Origin: Theropithecus gelada
Lineage: Eukaryota > Chordata > Mammalia > Primates > Cercopithecidae
DNA length: 64,000 nucleotides
NCBI RefSeq assembly: GCF_003255815.1
Contig: NC_037681.1
Coordinates: 84,662,015 to 84,726,014 of the forward strand
Reading direction: 5' to 3'
Shown here: in pieces, positions 11,380-22,406 of the stretch
How the letters are laid out: each line of letters starts with the position of its first letter
Position numbering within the stretch: the first letter of the stretch is position 1
The notes under the pieces: generated by a model
Databases searched by the model: none
What the model saw: the letters and a program-made list of their open reading frames with translations, nothing else
What the model was told of the DNA's origin: nothing
Program-made: the position numbers and the translations under genes

Positions 11380-12900
11380 CTCACAATATCAAAGGTAACA
11401 AACCAACCAAAAAGGAACTCAGAGGAAACCAAGATGATGCAGGGAACTAAAGAAAATTATTTTTAAAAAGCATTTGGGAATTTAAAATACAATCACCGAA
11501 TTTAAAAGCAGAAAAGAAGAGCACGAGAACATTGATGACATCTCCCAGAAAGTCAAACAAGGAGACAAAGAGATGGAACACTGGAGAAGAAAGGTAAGAG
11601 ACTTAAAGAATCAACCAGGAATTCTATTGTTTAGCCAGTAAGAGATCCAGAGAGTATCAAACAAAAATGAAGAAGAAAAAAACTACAGCACTGGGAATAA
11701 ACACCATCAAAGCTTCCAAAGAGAGGAAAAAGGATCAGATCAAAAGAAAGGAGAAAAAATAACTTCATGCTTCTCAACATTGTCACTGAATTCTAGAAAG
11801 CAAAGGGCTGTTATCTTCAACATTCTGAAGAGAAATTAGGTTTAGCTAAGAATTTTAGATCCAACCAAACCACCAATAAAGTATGAGGATAGAATAAAGA
11901 CATTTTGGCCGGGTGTGGTGGCTCATGCCTGCAATCCCAGGACTTTGGGAGGCCAAGGCAGGTGAATGGCTTGAGCTCAGCAGTTCGAGACCAACCTGGG
12001 CAACATGACAAAACCATGTCTTTACAAATACAAAAAAAAAAATGAGCTAGGCATGGAGGGCCACGCACCTGAAGTCCCAGCTACACTGGAGACTGAGGTG
12101 GGAGGATCACCTGAGCCTGGGAGATGGGTGCTGCAATAAGCCATAATCATGCCACTGCACTCCAGTCTGGCAACAGCCTAAGACCCTGTCTCAAAAAAAG
12201 ACATTTTCAGAGATTCAAGGACTCAGAATTTTACCTATATGTACCTTTTCTTAGGAAATTTTATTTCAGGAATACTGGAGAGTGAACTGAGAAAGAAAAA
12301 GCAGTCCAGGAAATGAGAGAGCTAACACAGGATAGTGAGGAGAAGTCCAAGAATGACAACTGCGCCCCAAGTCTATGGAGCAGTCAGTCCTGATTAGATG
12401 AGGAGTTAGAGGGATATGAGAGGAAGGTCTTGAGAAAAAAATGGAACTACTAGGTTGCTGAATGTTTTTATGTTTGGAGATTTGGAAAAAAATATTGCTA
12501 TCCCTTTGATATTTAGAAATCTTTACATAGTCATAATTACGTAAATACTTATTACCAAATTAATCAAAACACTTTTGCCCTATGAAAACAAGGTTTTGTT
12601 TTTACCAAAAAGTCCTGCCTTATGACATTTAAAGATTGTGAAGAAGCTATAGTGAGAGGAAGTGGGGAAAGGAAGTGGAGATTGAGTAAGAGAGTGAAAT
12701 CCTCAACTACTTTAACAGGATGTCTGTAGACAATGTTTTAAGTTGATAAATCAAGAAAAAGCCTGAATGAGCAAATTATTTAAACACAAAGAAGTAAGTA
12801 GTAGATGAAATGACTAAAACGTTCTTGAAAGTGGTAGATTGGAGAGCAGTATGGATAAGAAATGGAGCAGAGGTACACTGCTTTCCCATCTAAATCTTCT
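11380..12900 (+). mobile_element. HAL1-like (half-L1) element, split by an Alu
   Basis: Purine-rich L1-ORF1-like sequence (gaaaggagaaaaaataactt; gatagaataaagacatttt, then cagagattcaaggactcag after the Alu) fits the 3' part of HAL1. No intact frame. Confidence 0.55.
11907..12199 (+). mobile_element. Alu (J/S-type) in HAL1-like element
   Basis: Dimer with target duplication aaagacatttt on both sides (11896-11906; 12197-12207). Confidence 0.95.
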
Positions 12901-12930
12901 AGAGTAATTAATTTAAAAAATACCATGTGC

Positions 12931-13088
12931 ACGCAGGACACGATGGTGCATGCCTGTTTTCCCAGCTGCTGGAGAGGCTGGGGCTAGTTGGGAGGATTTC
13001 TTGAGCCCAGGAGTTTGAAGCTAGCCTGAGCAACTTAGCCAGACCTTGTCTCTAAAAACAACAACAACAAAACAGAACAAAAAACCCA
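12931..13088 (+). mobile_element. FLAM: free left Alu monomer
   Basis: Single 7SL-derived arm (gatggtgcatgcctgttttc ... gagcaacttagccagacc) with an (aac)n-rich tail and its own target duplication accatgtgc at 12922-12930 and 13089-13097. The flanks show a monomer inserted as such, not a broken dimer. Confidence 0.85.
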
Positions 13089-13098
13089 ACCATGTGCA

Positions 13099-13700
13099 TA
13101 TATTACTTTGATTAAAAAATTATTTTAAGCATATCTGCATATACTTTTCAGATAGAGTTGGAATTGCTGGATCACAAGACCTAACATTTTTTAAAAGTTT
13201 TTGCTATCTACTGTAAAATTGTCTTCTAAAAGTTGTAATCCCTTACACACCCACCAGCAGTATATGACAGTACCCATTTCTCTGCATCTTTGCTAATCTA
13301 GGTTATTTTTTAAAATCTTTGGCCAGGAACGGTGGCTCACACCTGTAATCCCAGCACTTTGGGAGGCTGAGGTGGGCAGATCACAAAGTCAGGAGTTTGA
13401 GACCACCCTGGCCAATATGGTGAAACCTCGTCTCTACTAAAAGTACAAAATTAGCTAGGTGTGGTGATGGGTGCCCATAGTTCCACCTACTCAGGAGTCT
13501 GAGGCAGGAGAATCACTTGAAACGGGGAGGCAGAGGTTGCAGTGAGCCGAGATCATGCACTGTACTCCAGCCTGGGTGACAGAGCAAGACTCCGTCTCAA
13601 AAAAAAAAAAAAAATCTTTGCCAGTTGGTCAGGCAAGAAAAGTCTCTCACCACTATTTGAAGTGTGTTTTCTTTATGAGTAGGTCCTACTTGTAGCTAAG
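13099..13700 (-). mobile_element. L1 (L1M-type) fragment, split by an Alu
   Basis: Antisense L1: gttggaattgctggatcac, cacacccaccagcagtatat, then after the Alu tctttgccagttggtcaggc. Confidence 0.6.
13321..13614 (+). mobile_element. Alu (S-type)
   Basis: Dimer, target duplication aaaatcttt at 13312-13320 and 13611-13619. Confidence 0.95.
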
Positions 13701-14029
13701 GCTAAGTGGCATTCTGTTTCCTTCCTTTTGAGTTCCTGGATTAATACTTAATGAAATTACAAATCTTCTATATAAATATATGTATTAACATCTAGATTCT
13801 GGACCTAGAGGGAATTAAAAAATTGTCTTCATTGTGCAGTAACAGAAAAACTGAATTATTAACTGCTTGCCCAAACAAGTGTGTATGACTTCCTTATTTC
13901 TATTAATGCCCTAGTAATGTTTGACCCTTTCATCCATATTCAGTCAGCAAATTAATTAGACTCTACTTAGGCTTTCATCTCTGTTGTTTCCTTTCCATTC
14001 TTACTCTTACCATTCAAATGTGGCTGTTG

Positions 14030-14240
14030 CTTTCGGGAGAATTTCGATAGATATTTCCAAAGTACTCTTCCAAGGGGTTTTATATGAACTTATATTTCCA
14101 CCAATAGTGTAGAAGAATGTGTCTTCGAACTATCAACAACAGTTGGGAGTAACAAATTTTTTATCATTATCAATCTAATAGGTGAAAATGGATAGCCCTT
14201 CATTGTTATTTTGATTTGTATTGCTTATGTATGTAGGTAG
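14030..14240 (-). mobile_element. L1 fragment
   Basis: Antisense L1-like text: tatatttccaccaatagtgt ... atcaatctaataggtgaaaa. Confidence 0.5.
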
Positions 14241-14725
14241 AATGTATTTCTGCCTAAAGCTCATTAACTAGCATTAAGGGTCATATGGACAGGCTCAGTG
14301 CCAGGAGGTTAGCAATGCCAACATTTCACTTTGTAGCCTTTACAACGGAAGGCAGGGAGGAAGGGAACTGGAATGGATGCTAAAGCCATCAACATTTTTT
14401 TCATTTATGACTTTTGGGTTTATGTCCTTCTCTACACTAAGACTAAAATTGTACATGTGGTTTTTTTTGTAGCTTTTTATTATAAAAACATTCTTCCAAT
14501 ACACAAAAGTAGAGAGAATAGAATCGTGAACTTTCATGTAACACACAGCTTAAAAAAGTATTAGCAGTCTATATTTTTGTTTCATCTATCCCATGCCTAA
14601 TTATTTTTCTGAAGTTTTCTAAGAAAATCCAAAGTATCGTACCATTTTATTTATTAATACTTTAATATGTTTATCTAACAGGCAAGGACATTTTATTGAT
14701 GTGTAATATATACATTAAAATATAT

Positions 14726-14870
14726 GGCTCAGCCAGATGCATGTAATCCTAGCACTTTGGGAGGCCTAGGTGGGAGGATCCCTTGAGTTCCAGGAGTTTG
14801 AGGCTACAGTGAGCCATGATTGCACCACTGCACTCCAGCCTGGGTAACAGAGTAAGACCCTGTCTAAAAA
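14726..14870 (+). mobile_element. Alu fragment with internal deletion
   Basis: Left-arm start joined to right-arm end (gagtttgaggctacagtgag); about half an Alu. Confidence 0.9.
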
Positions 14871-15252
14871 TATATCTATATTGCTCATATAATTTTCACA
14901 AAATGAAAACACTCATATAACCACATCCCATATTAAGAAATAGAATATTTCCACACTTTAGCAGCCTCCTTTTCATCTTTTCGCAGTCACTACTCAAAGT
15001 TAAGCACTGTCTTGACTTCTATCAGCTTGAATCAGTTTTTCCTATTTTTGAACTTTATATACATAGAATTGCATTACAAACTTTACATATATAAATGGTA
15101 TCACATTGTTTGGTGTTTGGCTCACTTTACTCAACATTATGTTTGTCAGACTTAGCTGTGTTGTCATGTGTAGCAGTAGTTTGTTCATACATACCATATT
15201 TACTATACTCTAGTATGTAGATTATCTACATGCTATGAAGACTTTCTAGAGT

Positions 15253-15357
15253 ATTTCATTGTATGAATATACCATAGATTTTAACTCTACTGTTGATTTT
15301 AACTCTACTGTTGATTTCATTGTATGAATATACCATAGATTTTAACTCTACTGTTGA
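15253..15357 (+). repeat. 61-bp tandem duplication with 18-bp inner repeat
   Basis: atttcattgtatgaatatac recurs at 15253 and 15314; the 18-mer attttaactctactgttg occurs three times. Confidence 0.95.
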
Positions 15358-15406
15358 TGTGTATTTGGCTTGTTTTCTATTTTGGGCCATTGAAAATATT
15401 GCTGCA

Positions 15407-15667
15407 GCCAGGCACGGTGGCTCACACCTGTAATCCCAACACTTCGGGAGGCCAACGCGGGCGGATCACGAGGTCAGTAGTCCGCCACCAGCCTGACCAA
15501 CATGGTGAAACCCCGTCTCTACTAATTAGCAGGGTGTGGTGGTGCATGCCTGTAATCCCAGCTACTCAGGAGGCTAAGACAGGAGAATGACTTGAACCTG
15601 GGAGGCAGAGGAGATCGAGCCATTGCACTCCAGCCTGGGCATCTCAAAAAAAAAAAAAAAAAAAAAA
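15407..15667 (+). mobile_element. Alu with several small internal deletions
   Basis: Missing the aaatacaaaa block after ctctactaa, the ttgcagtgagcc block, and the gacagagcgagactc block before atctcaaaaa. Confidence 0.93.
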
Positions 15668-15904
15668 GAAAAAAGAAAATAATACTGCTGTGATCATTCT
15701 TAAACAAGCATTTTGCTGCACATATGTCTGCATTTCTGTCACAGGAGTTGCACCACCGGATCATGGGTATTCCTATAGTCAGCGTTAGTAGATTCTTTCA
15801 GTTTTCTAAAATGGTTATACGAAGTTACATTCCCACAGTGTATGTGAGTTAACAGTTGTTAACAATTGTACCGCATCATTATTAACACTTGGCATTGTCA
15901 GTTG

Positions 15905-16060
15905 AGAGATAGACTCTGAGGAGATTATCATGTAGAAAACATATTAGGGGTTGCTCTTGGGATTAACACCCGTGGAAGGGATGGAGCAGAGGCAAAATTG
16001 GACAGAGGCAGAAGTTGGGCTGTGGTGCAGTTTCAACTAACGCTTCAGCTGACCCCATAG
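15905..16060 (-). mobile_element. Possible ERV-L-type LTR end
   Basis: Antisense text (gggattaacacccgtgg; gagatagactctgagg) has the look of an LTR 3' end. It lies downstream, on the same strand, of the ERV-L pol remnant at 16.86-17.16 kb. Weak call. Confidence 0.3.
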
Positions 16061-16068
16061 AGAGCCCC

Positions 16069-16161
16069 TTTTTTTGTTTGTTTTTTGAGACAGGGTCTCA
16101 CTCTGTCATCCAGGCTGCAGTGCAGTGGTGCAATCACGGCTCACTGCAGCCTCGACTTCCC
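16069..16161 (-). mobile_element. Alu fragment (3' end)
   Basis: Poly-T and first ~80 bases of an antisense Alu, stopping at cctcgacttcc. Confidence 0.9.
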
Positions 16162-16190
16162 AAGAGCCCATGCTTTTAAGACCTTCCATA

Positions 16191-16499
16191 GGCCGGGCGC
16201 GGTGGCTCAAGCCTGTAATCCCAGCACTTTGGGAGGCCGAGGCGGGTGGATCACGAGGTCAGGAGATCGAGACCATCCTGGCTAACATGGTGAAACCCCG
16301 TCTCTACTAAAAATACAAAAAAAAACTAGCCGGGCGAGGTGGCGGGCGCCTGTAGTCCCAGCTACTCGGAGGCTGAGGCGGGAGAATGGCGTGAACCCGG
16401 GAGGCGGAGCTTGCAGTGAGCCGAGATCGCACCACCGCACTCCAGCCTGGGCGACACAGCGAGACTCCGTCTCAAAAAAAAAAAAAAAAAAAAAAAAAA
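16191..16499 (+). mobile_element. AluY (OWM AluYRa-like)
   Basis: Has ggctcaagcctgtaatccc and aactagccgggcgaggtgg. Long A-tail; perfect 13-bp duplication aagaccttccata at 16178-16190 and 16498-16510. Confidence 0.95.
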
Positions 16500-16541
16500 G
16501 ACCTTCCATAGCCTACTCTCTGCTACGATGGTACACTGTTT

Positions 16542-16847
16542 ATTTTTATTTATTATTCTTATTATTGAAAGGGAGTCTTGCTCTGTTACCCAGGCTGAAG
16601 TGCGGTGGCATGATCTCAACTCACTGCAACCTCTGTCACCTGGGTTCAATCAATTCTCCTGCCTCAGCCTCCCAAGCAGTTGAGATTACAAGTGCCCGCC
16701 ACCACACCTGGCTAATTTTTGTATTCCAGTAGAGACGGGGTTTCACCATGTTGGTCAGGCTGGTCTCAAAATCCTGACCTCAAATGATCTGCCTGCCTTG
16801 GCCTCCCAAAGTGCTGGGATTACAGATGTGAGCCACCATGCGCAGCC
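16542..16847 (-). mobile_element. Alu (S-type)
   Basis: Antisense; 14-bp perfect duplication atggtacactgttt at 16528-16541 and 16848-16861. Degenerate (tta)n tail. Confidence 0.95.
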
Positions 16848-16861
16848 ATGGTACACTGTTT

Positions 16862-17155
16862 GTATCTAACATATTAGCACTAGATACTGATGATGAAAGC
16901 TGGCTGAAGTCAACCAGCTGAGTCATTTTGACTTCTGGTTGTTTAGTGCCTCCTTGGTGGTAGATGGTGCTTGCTGGTAGGCATACCATGTAATCTTCAT
17001 GCTCACTTTGCGCCTATTCACATATACCCATCCTTCCCCAGACTTTCTTGTTCCTGATCTGCCAAGCTTTCTCTTCCAGGTCCTGAGGAGCTTTGTTTTA
17101 GAAATCAGATAGTCCATTATTTGCTAGGATGGTTTAAATAAAAGAAGCTTGTTTT
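16862..17155 (-). pseudogene. ERV-L pol remnant (RNase H/integrase junction)
   Basis: The minus strand encodes, in two overlapping frames with a shift, a short protein resembling the end of RNase H and the linker to integrase in ERV-L elements, including the conserved run EALNNQ followed by a basic-Met-Thr segment. Frames are broken; no enzyme is possible. Assignment rests on family recognition and needs a profile search. Confidence 0.5.
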
Positions 17156-17179
17156 AAAACTCTCCATAATATATTTGAC

Positions 17180-17411
17180 TTTTTTTTTTTTTTTTTTTGA
17201 GACGGAGTTCACTCTTGTTGCCCAAGCTGGTGTGCAATGGTGCAATCTCAGTTCACTGCAACCTCTGCCTCCCGGGTTCAAGCGATTCTCCTGCCTCAGC
17301 TTCCCAAAGTGCTGGGATTACAGGCGTGAGCTTTTTAGTAATCTGTATCAAGACGTTTTTTTACACCAGAATTGTTTTAATGTTTGTTTTACCCCATATT
17401 TACGCCCAGCC
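17180..17411 (-). mobile_element. Alu with internal deletion and a ~65-bp templated insertion
   Basis: Antisense Alu lacking the segment between the cagcttcccaaag join. At gcgtgagc the Alu text is interrupted by 17336-17400, which matches 18550-18617, and resumes as cgcccagcc at 17403-17411. Target duplication atatttgac / atatttcac (17171-17179; 17413-17421) shows both ends belong to one Alu. Confidence 0.93.
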
Positions 17412-17592
17412 GATATTTCACTTTTTTAAAGCCGGGCTTTACTATAAAGAATGTTTTCAAAAGAACCAGCCAAATTAAAATTATTGAGGGTTTTTTGCTA
17501 TCTTTAGATAGCATGTTTTAATATTCACAGTGAACTATCTTTTCTACTAAAGCCCTTAGACAACTGGCAGCAGCAATTTTCACTGTCTAGAA

Positions 17593-17840
17593 GGCAGCTT
17601 CTCCAACCTGACGTGCATAAGAAGCACCTGGAGCTCTTGTTGAACTGCAGCTTAAGATTCAGTTGCTCTCTGGGCTGAAGCCCAAGATTGTGCATTTCGG
17701 TTAGACTGGTGCAAAAGTAATTGAGGTTTTTGCCATTACTTTTGATGGCAAAAACCACAATAGCTTTTGCATCAACCTAATAACAAGCTCCCAGGTGATG
17801 CTGGCGCAGGTGGTCTGCGGACCGCACTTTGAATGGCCAA
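17593..17840 (+). mobile_element. MER5A hAT-Charlie transposon, split by MADE1
   Basis: Text follows MER5A (gcataagaagcacctggagc ... gattgtgcattt, then acaagctcccaggtgatgct ... gaccgcactttgaatgg). Interrupted at 17701-17780. Confidence 0.8.
17701..17780 (+). mobile_element. MADE1 mariner MITE (miR-548-type hairpin)
   Basis: 80-bp near-palindrome beginning ttagactggtgcaaaagtaa and ending gcttttgcatcaacctaa, the MADE1 consensus. MADE1 copies are the known source of the primate miR-548 family. The stem pairs nearly end to end with a few mismatches. Whether it is transcribed and processed is unknown. Confidence 0.93.
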
Positions 17841-18057
17841 GTTCTGTGGCCTCTTGTCCTTCCCTGCTAGCTGGAAATTCACCTTATAACAAATTCTAAC
17901 CCACTTTGGTCCTTTGGGCTAAAACTGATCCAAATTTTAAGATGTTCAAATTGGAGTGGTTAACTGATCCCATTACATGTTCTGCCATGCAAGTTAGAAT
18001 GCAGACTTAAATGAAAAATTAAACTATAGTCAAGTATAGATTTAAAAAAAAAATTGA

Positions 18058-18360
18058 GGCTGGGCATAATGGCTCATGCCTGTAATCCCAGCACTTTGGG
18101 AGGCGAAGGCGAGTGGATCACCTGAGGTCAGGAGTTCAAGACCAGCCTGGCCAACATGGTGAAACCCGTCTCTACTAAAAATACAAAAATTAGCCAGGCA
18201 TGGTGGCAGGTGCCTGTAATCCCAGCTACTTGGGAGGCTGAGGCAGGAGAATTGCTTGAATATGGGAGGTAGAGGTTGCAGTGAGCCAAGATCGCGCCAC
18301 TGCACTCTAGCTTGGGAGACAAGAGCGAAACTCTGTCTCAAAAAAAAAAAAAAAAAAAAA
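18058..18360 (+). mobile_element. Alu (S-type)
   Basis: Full-length dimer with 21-base A-tail. Confidence 0.95.
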
Positions 18361-18590
18361 TTGAAAATGTGACCCACACTCTCCATATTCATTCAAACTC
18401 TCTATGTCCTTTGATTTAAGCAGTATTCTTGTCATACCTTAATCTCTTCTTAATGAATAAGATTTAAAAAGATATATTGATGGAAATGACGTGTTAAACA
18501 ACTTATCTGTTGACATAGCAAATAAGTAGAATTCTTTTAGAAAGCTATATAGTAATCTGTATCAAGACATTGTTTTTTTACACCAGAATT

Positions 18591-18700
18591 GTTTTAATGT
18601 TTGTTTTACCCCATATTCTCATTGTTGTAATGTTTGCTTTACCCCATATTCTCATTCTCATTCTTATGTTTTAATGTTTGTTTTACCCCATATTCTCATT
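18591..18700 (+). repeat. Three copies of a 33-bp unit
   Basis: The unit around aatgtttgttttaccccat occurs at 18591-18623, 18624-18656 and 18668-18700; the last two are separated by 11 bases (ctcattcttat). Copy 2 has two differences, copies 1 and 3 are identical. Confidence 0.95.
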
Positions 18701-18799
18701 ATTATACAAGATTATAATATTTGCTGAGCATTGCCACATGCTCTTCACTGTAATGGATTGTAGATCAACTTGCAGTAAGGAGAAAAGCACTTTCCAGAA

Positions 18800-18985
18800 A
18801 GATATTTATTTCAGTATGAGCTAAAATGAAAAACATAGGAAACTAAATCTTCAACAATTGGGTAAATTGTTGTATAACAACTCAAAGGAATAATTCAAGA
18901 CATTAAAAATGTGTAAATTATAAAACTGTGTGTTAAATGAACGCGAATAAAAAACTGTAGAAGCAAAAAAATGAAATAAAAGTTA
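18800..18985 (+). mobile_element. Possible L1 3' UTR fragment
   Basis: Weak similarity to L1 3' UTR wording (aatcttcaacaattgggtaa ... ggaataattcaagac). Confidence 0.3.
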
Positions 18986-19030
18986 AAGAGGTAGAATTTT
19001 AAATAAAATGTTGCCTTAAAAGTTATTTGA

Positions 19031-19340
19031 GGCTGGGCACAGTGCTCACACCTGTAATCCCAACACTTTGGGAGGCTGAGGCAGGTGGATCACGAGGTCA
19101 GGAGTTTGAGACCAGCCTGGCTAACACGGTGAAACCCTGTCTCTACTAAAAATACAAAAATTAGCCGTGCGTGGTGGTAGGCGGCTGTAATCCCAGCTAC
19201 TCAGAGTTTGAGGCAGGAGAATAGCTTGAAACTGGAAGGCAGAGGTTGCAGTGAGCCGCGATCACACCATTGCACTCCAGCCTGGGCGACAAGAGGGAGA
19301 TTCCATCTCAAAAAAAAACAAACAAACAAACAAAAAAAAA
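19031..19340 (+). mobile_element. Alu (S-type) with (caaa)n tail
   Basis: Target duplication aaaagttatttga / aaaagttacttga (19018-19030; 19338-19350). Confidence 0.95.
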
Positions 19341-19350
19341 AGTTACTTGA

Positions 19351-19910
19351 AACACTATACACACACACACATGTGTAGAAGGATCAGATAATGCAAGACT
19401 TCATCTCATTTCTTTGGCTATTGAGGCAACTTTTAAAAAGCCTTCTCTTCCACCAACAAAAATATTCTTGTCCTTTCCTGCTTTCATAGCCTACCTCTTC
19501 CTGTCTGTGAATACAGGTAGGAGATGTTGGAGTGGCAATCTGGGGCTCTCCTGTGGTTTACAGTGAAGAAAATAACTCAGTTTCATCAAGAGGCTGGCAA
19601 GCATTTTGCAGATATTTTACAATTGCATCAACCATAACAATGCCATAGATTCTACAACGCTAAAAATCAGGCAGCAAGGCATTTGTGTTTCAGCTATTTT
19701 TGCTTAGAAGTTATTGGTGTTTGGTCTTATTTTTCTTATATTGTAAACTTTTTGGATATCGGATATTTAGTTATAAATGTCAGGTTGTTTATATTTGAGC
19801 TTACTCAACATTGGAATCCCTAAGGAATTCTTGAAGTTTGGTAAATTCCCAGATACAAAGGCACATTTAAGGAGAGGGGTTTGGTATTCTTAAAAATTGG
19901 GGGGCAGGGG
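19351..19910. other. No gene recognised
   Basis: Short (CA)n at about 19360-19371; otherwise no ORF or repeat I can name. Confidence 0.5.
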
Positions 19911-20206
19911 GAGGCACAGTGGCTCACACCTGTAATCCCAGCACTTTGGGAGGCCAAGGCAGGTGGATCACGAGGTCAGGAGATCGAGACCGTCCTGGCT
20001 AATATGGTGAAACCCCATCTCTACTAAAAACACAAAAAAATTAGCCAGGTGTGGTGGCAGGCGCCTGTAGTCCCACTACTTGGGAGGCTGAGGCAGGAGA
20101 ATGGTGTGAATCTGGGAGGTGGAGCTTGCAGTGAGTTAAGATTGTGCCATTGCACTCCAGCCTGGGCAACAGAGCGAGACTCTGTCTCAAAAAAAAAAAA
20201 AAAAAA
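19911..20206 (+). mobile_element. AluY
   Basis: Full-length dimer with divergent first bases and 18-base A-tail. Confidence 0.93.
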
Positions 20207-20329
20207 GTTGTCGGGGGGACAGGAGACTACAGTAGCTGATGGGTGGCGAATGGTCTCAGGGTGGGAGTGGAGAATGGAGAAGGAGAAGAGGAGGCTCTGG
20301 GGCATAAAATGATGGGCCCTATATAGCAC

Positions 20330-20905
20330 CTCATTTTTGCTTTTAGAGGGGAGCGAAAGACTTTTCCTCTACACTCCTAGGTTTAAAATTTGAGTCTGTG
20401 AAACAAACTGACAATACGCAGATTAACAGGAGAAAAGGTATACAAACTTACTGCATGGATGGGGCATCACAAGAAAAAAAAATGAATACCCAAAAATGTG
20501 GTGAGATTTGGGAGCTTATGCCGTCTTCCTAGGGGAAAGAAGAAGAGGGATATGGATGACTTAGGGGAGAGTAAATAATTTGGGGGAAAGAATGAGCCCT
20601 TAGGGAGATGGAATCGTCTGTAGCAAACTATTACATTCTGTTACAGATGTAATAGAAGTGGTGTCCACTTCTAGTCTTCGGTCCTGTTGTAATAGTCAAT
20701 CTTCCCTGGCTGATTAACCTACCAGGGAGGGGAATTTACGACAACTGAGTTCCTTTTGGAGGATCTGTCTTTAGGCAGGTAAGACAGAGTTCAGAGAAAG
20801 CCTCTCCCTGCATTTGCTGTCTTTCAAGTATCTTCAGCTTAAAATAATTAGTATACCAAAGTAGCATATTTTGGGGTGGCATGTCCCAAATGCCTTTGCT
20901 TTCGT
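20330..20905. repeat. Unassigned interspersed repeat, LTR-like
   Basis: Text such as ggaggatctgtctttaggca and gcatattttggggtggcat is familiar from a dispersed primate repeat but I cannot name the family. Confidence 0.4.
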
Positions 20906-21068
20906 TTTTCTGAGTTTGGGAAATGTTCTTCCTTTTCTTGGGCACACTGTCCCCACCAAGAAGACAGAACAAACAAACAATTCAAGCGTTTATGCAATGG
21001 GATAGACACTGTGCTAGGCCTGCCCCCATTTTTGGCCTCCTGCAAAAATCCCAAGGAGCAACCTGGGA

Positions 21069-21372
21069 TTTTTTTTTTTTTTTTTTTAAACATGGAGTTT
21101 CGCTTTTGTTGCCCAGGCTGGAGTGTGCAATGACAGGATCTCACCTCACTACAACCTCCACCTCCCAGGTTCAAGCGATTCTCCTGCCTCAGCCTCCCAA
21201 GTAGCTGGGACTACAGGTGCGCGCCACCACATCTGGCTAATTTTCGTATTTGTAGTAGAGATGGGTTTCTCCATGTTAGCCAGGGTGGTCTCAAATTCGT
21301 GACCTCAGATGATCCGCCTGCCTTGGCTTCCCAAAGTGCTGGGATTACAGGCGTGAGCCACTGTGCCCGGCC
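21069..21372 (-). mobile_element. Alu (S-type)
   Basis: Antisense dimer; duplication caacctgggattttt on both sides. Confidence 0.95.
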
Positions 21373-22406
21373 ACAACCTGGGATTTTTGCAGAAATCCAG
21401 AACAAGGCTCAGGAATGCTGTCCTGAAAATGATCAGTTTTTATTTTCCTGAAATCCTTTCACCTGCTTAAGTCTTGCTAGGGGCGTGGAGAATACATAAA
21501 GATACACAGAACTAGAAGGATGGAGGAAGTAATGAGCCTGTCATGGGAGATTTCCTAAAGGTTACTTTGAATTAGCTAATTTGTGATACCTTGTTGCTAA
21601 TTGCTGAAGAGAGGCTGCTCTTGTATTCAGAGTTATGGCTATGCCAGTTCCTTCTGGGCACCATTCATATGGATGAATTTGCCTCTTGTTCTACGTCAGT
21701 ACCTCCTGGTTTGCCCTCCTCTTTATACTCTTGATACGCAGAGGTGAACGCAAGTGGGGTTGTCTTTCGTTAATTTTGTATGGGAGGAAGTGGTTGTTCA
21801 GTGACCTTGGAAAAGCCCAATGCTGATGTTTTACAGCAGGTGGCAGCCTTTCCCTGGGAGAGAAGACAGAGCTAGTCTGATCTAATGCAAAATTGTTTAG
21901 GGTTTTATTGCTTTTCCTTGATAGACGTTTCAAATGATTATCTGACCCCGAAGTTGAAATTGGCTTTATCACAGAGGGAAGAGAAGCAGAGACCCTAAAC
22001 CCTGGAAAAGGGAGTGTAAACTCACTTCTGGGGCTCAATCCCACAGCTGCTCCCTCTGAGGAAACTGGTGGCTGCCCTCAGGGCGTCTGGTCAAGTTCAG
22101 ACACCACATGGCACCTCTGAGCAAGGGCCCATAGGAAGACACGGGTTGGAGCAGATCAAGAATTACCCTGCTGTATTTTGTGAAGGACGGCATTTGATAG
22201 CAGAAGTACCCCCTTTCCATTCTAGATGTGTAAAGCAGCCTTTTAAACTAATCTGCCAAATGGTTTTCTTAAGGTTATTAAGTTATTTGCATTCAAATTT
22301 GCAAAGTGCTTAATAGAAGAAAAGGCAGACTTGGTAGAGAAGCTTGATGCTGGAAATATATCGTTTGTTTCTGAATTCTTTTTTGTCTTTATTTACTTTA
22401 AAAAAA
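21373..22406. other. No gene recognised
   Basis: About 1 kb without repeat or convincing ORF. The 81- and 117-residue frames here show no recognisable domain. Confidence 0.5.

Larger units (their letters stand above)
14430..15900 (-). mobile_element. L1 (L1M-type) 3' region, split by two Alus
   Basis: Antisense L1 3' sequence: gtagagagaatagaatcgtg, tatgtttgtcagacttagc, ccattgaaaatattgctgc, resuming after the Alu with ctgctgtgatcattcttaaa. Holds a 61-bp tandem duplication at 15253-15357. Confidence 0.55.

Noticed and set aside
11071..11466. 131-residue plus-strand frame
   Set aside because: It borders the HAL1-like element and has no recognisable domain or homologous family.
12931..13088. 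Possible 7SL RNA gene
   Set aside because: Only the Alu-domain part is present, with an A-rich tail and target duplication, so it is a retrotransposed FLAM monomer.
17524..17758. 77-residue minus-strand frame near 17.6 kb
   Set aside because: It runs across MER5A and MADE1; transposon sequence, not a gene.
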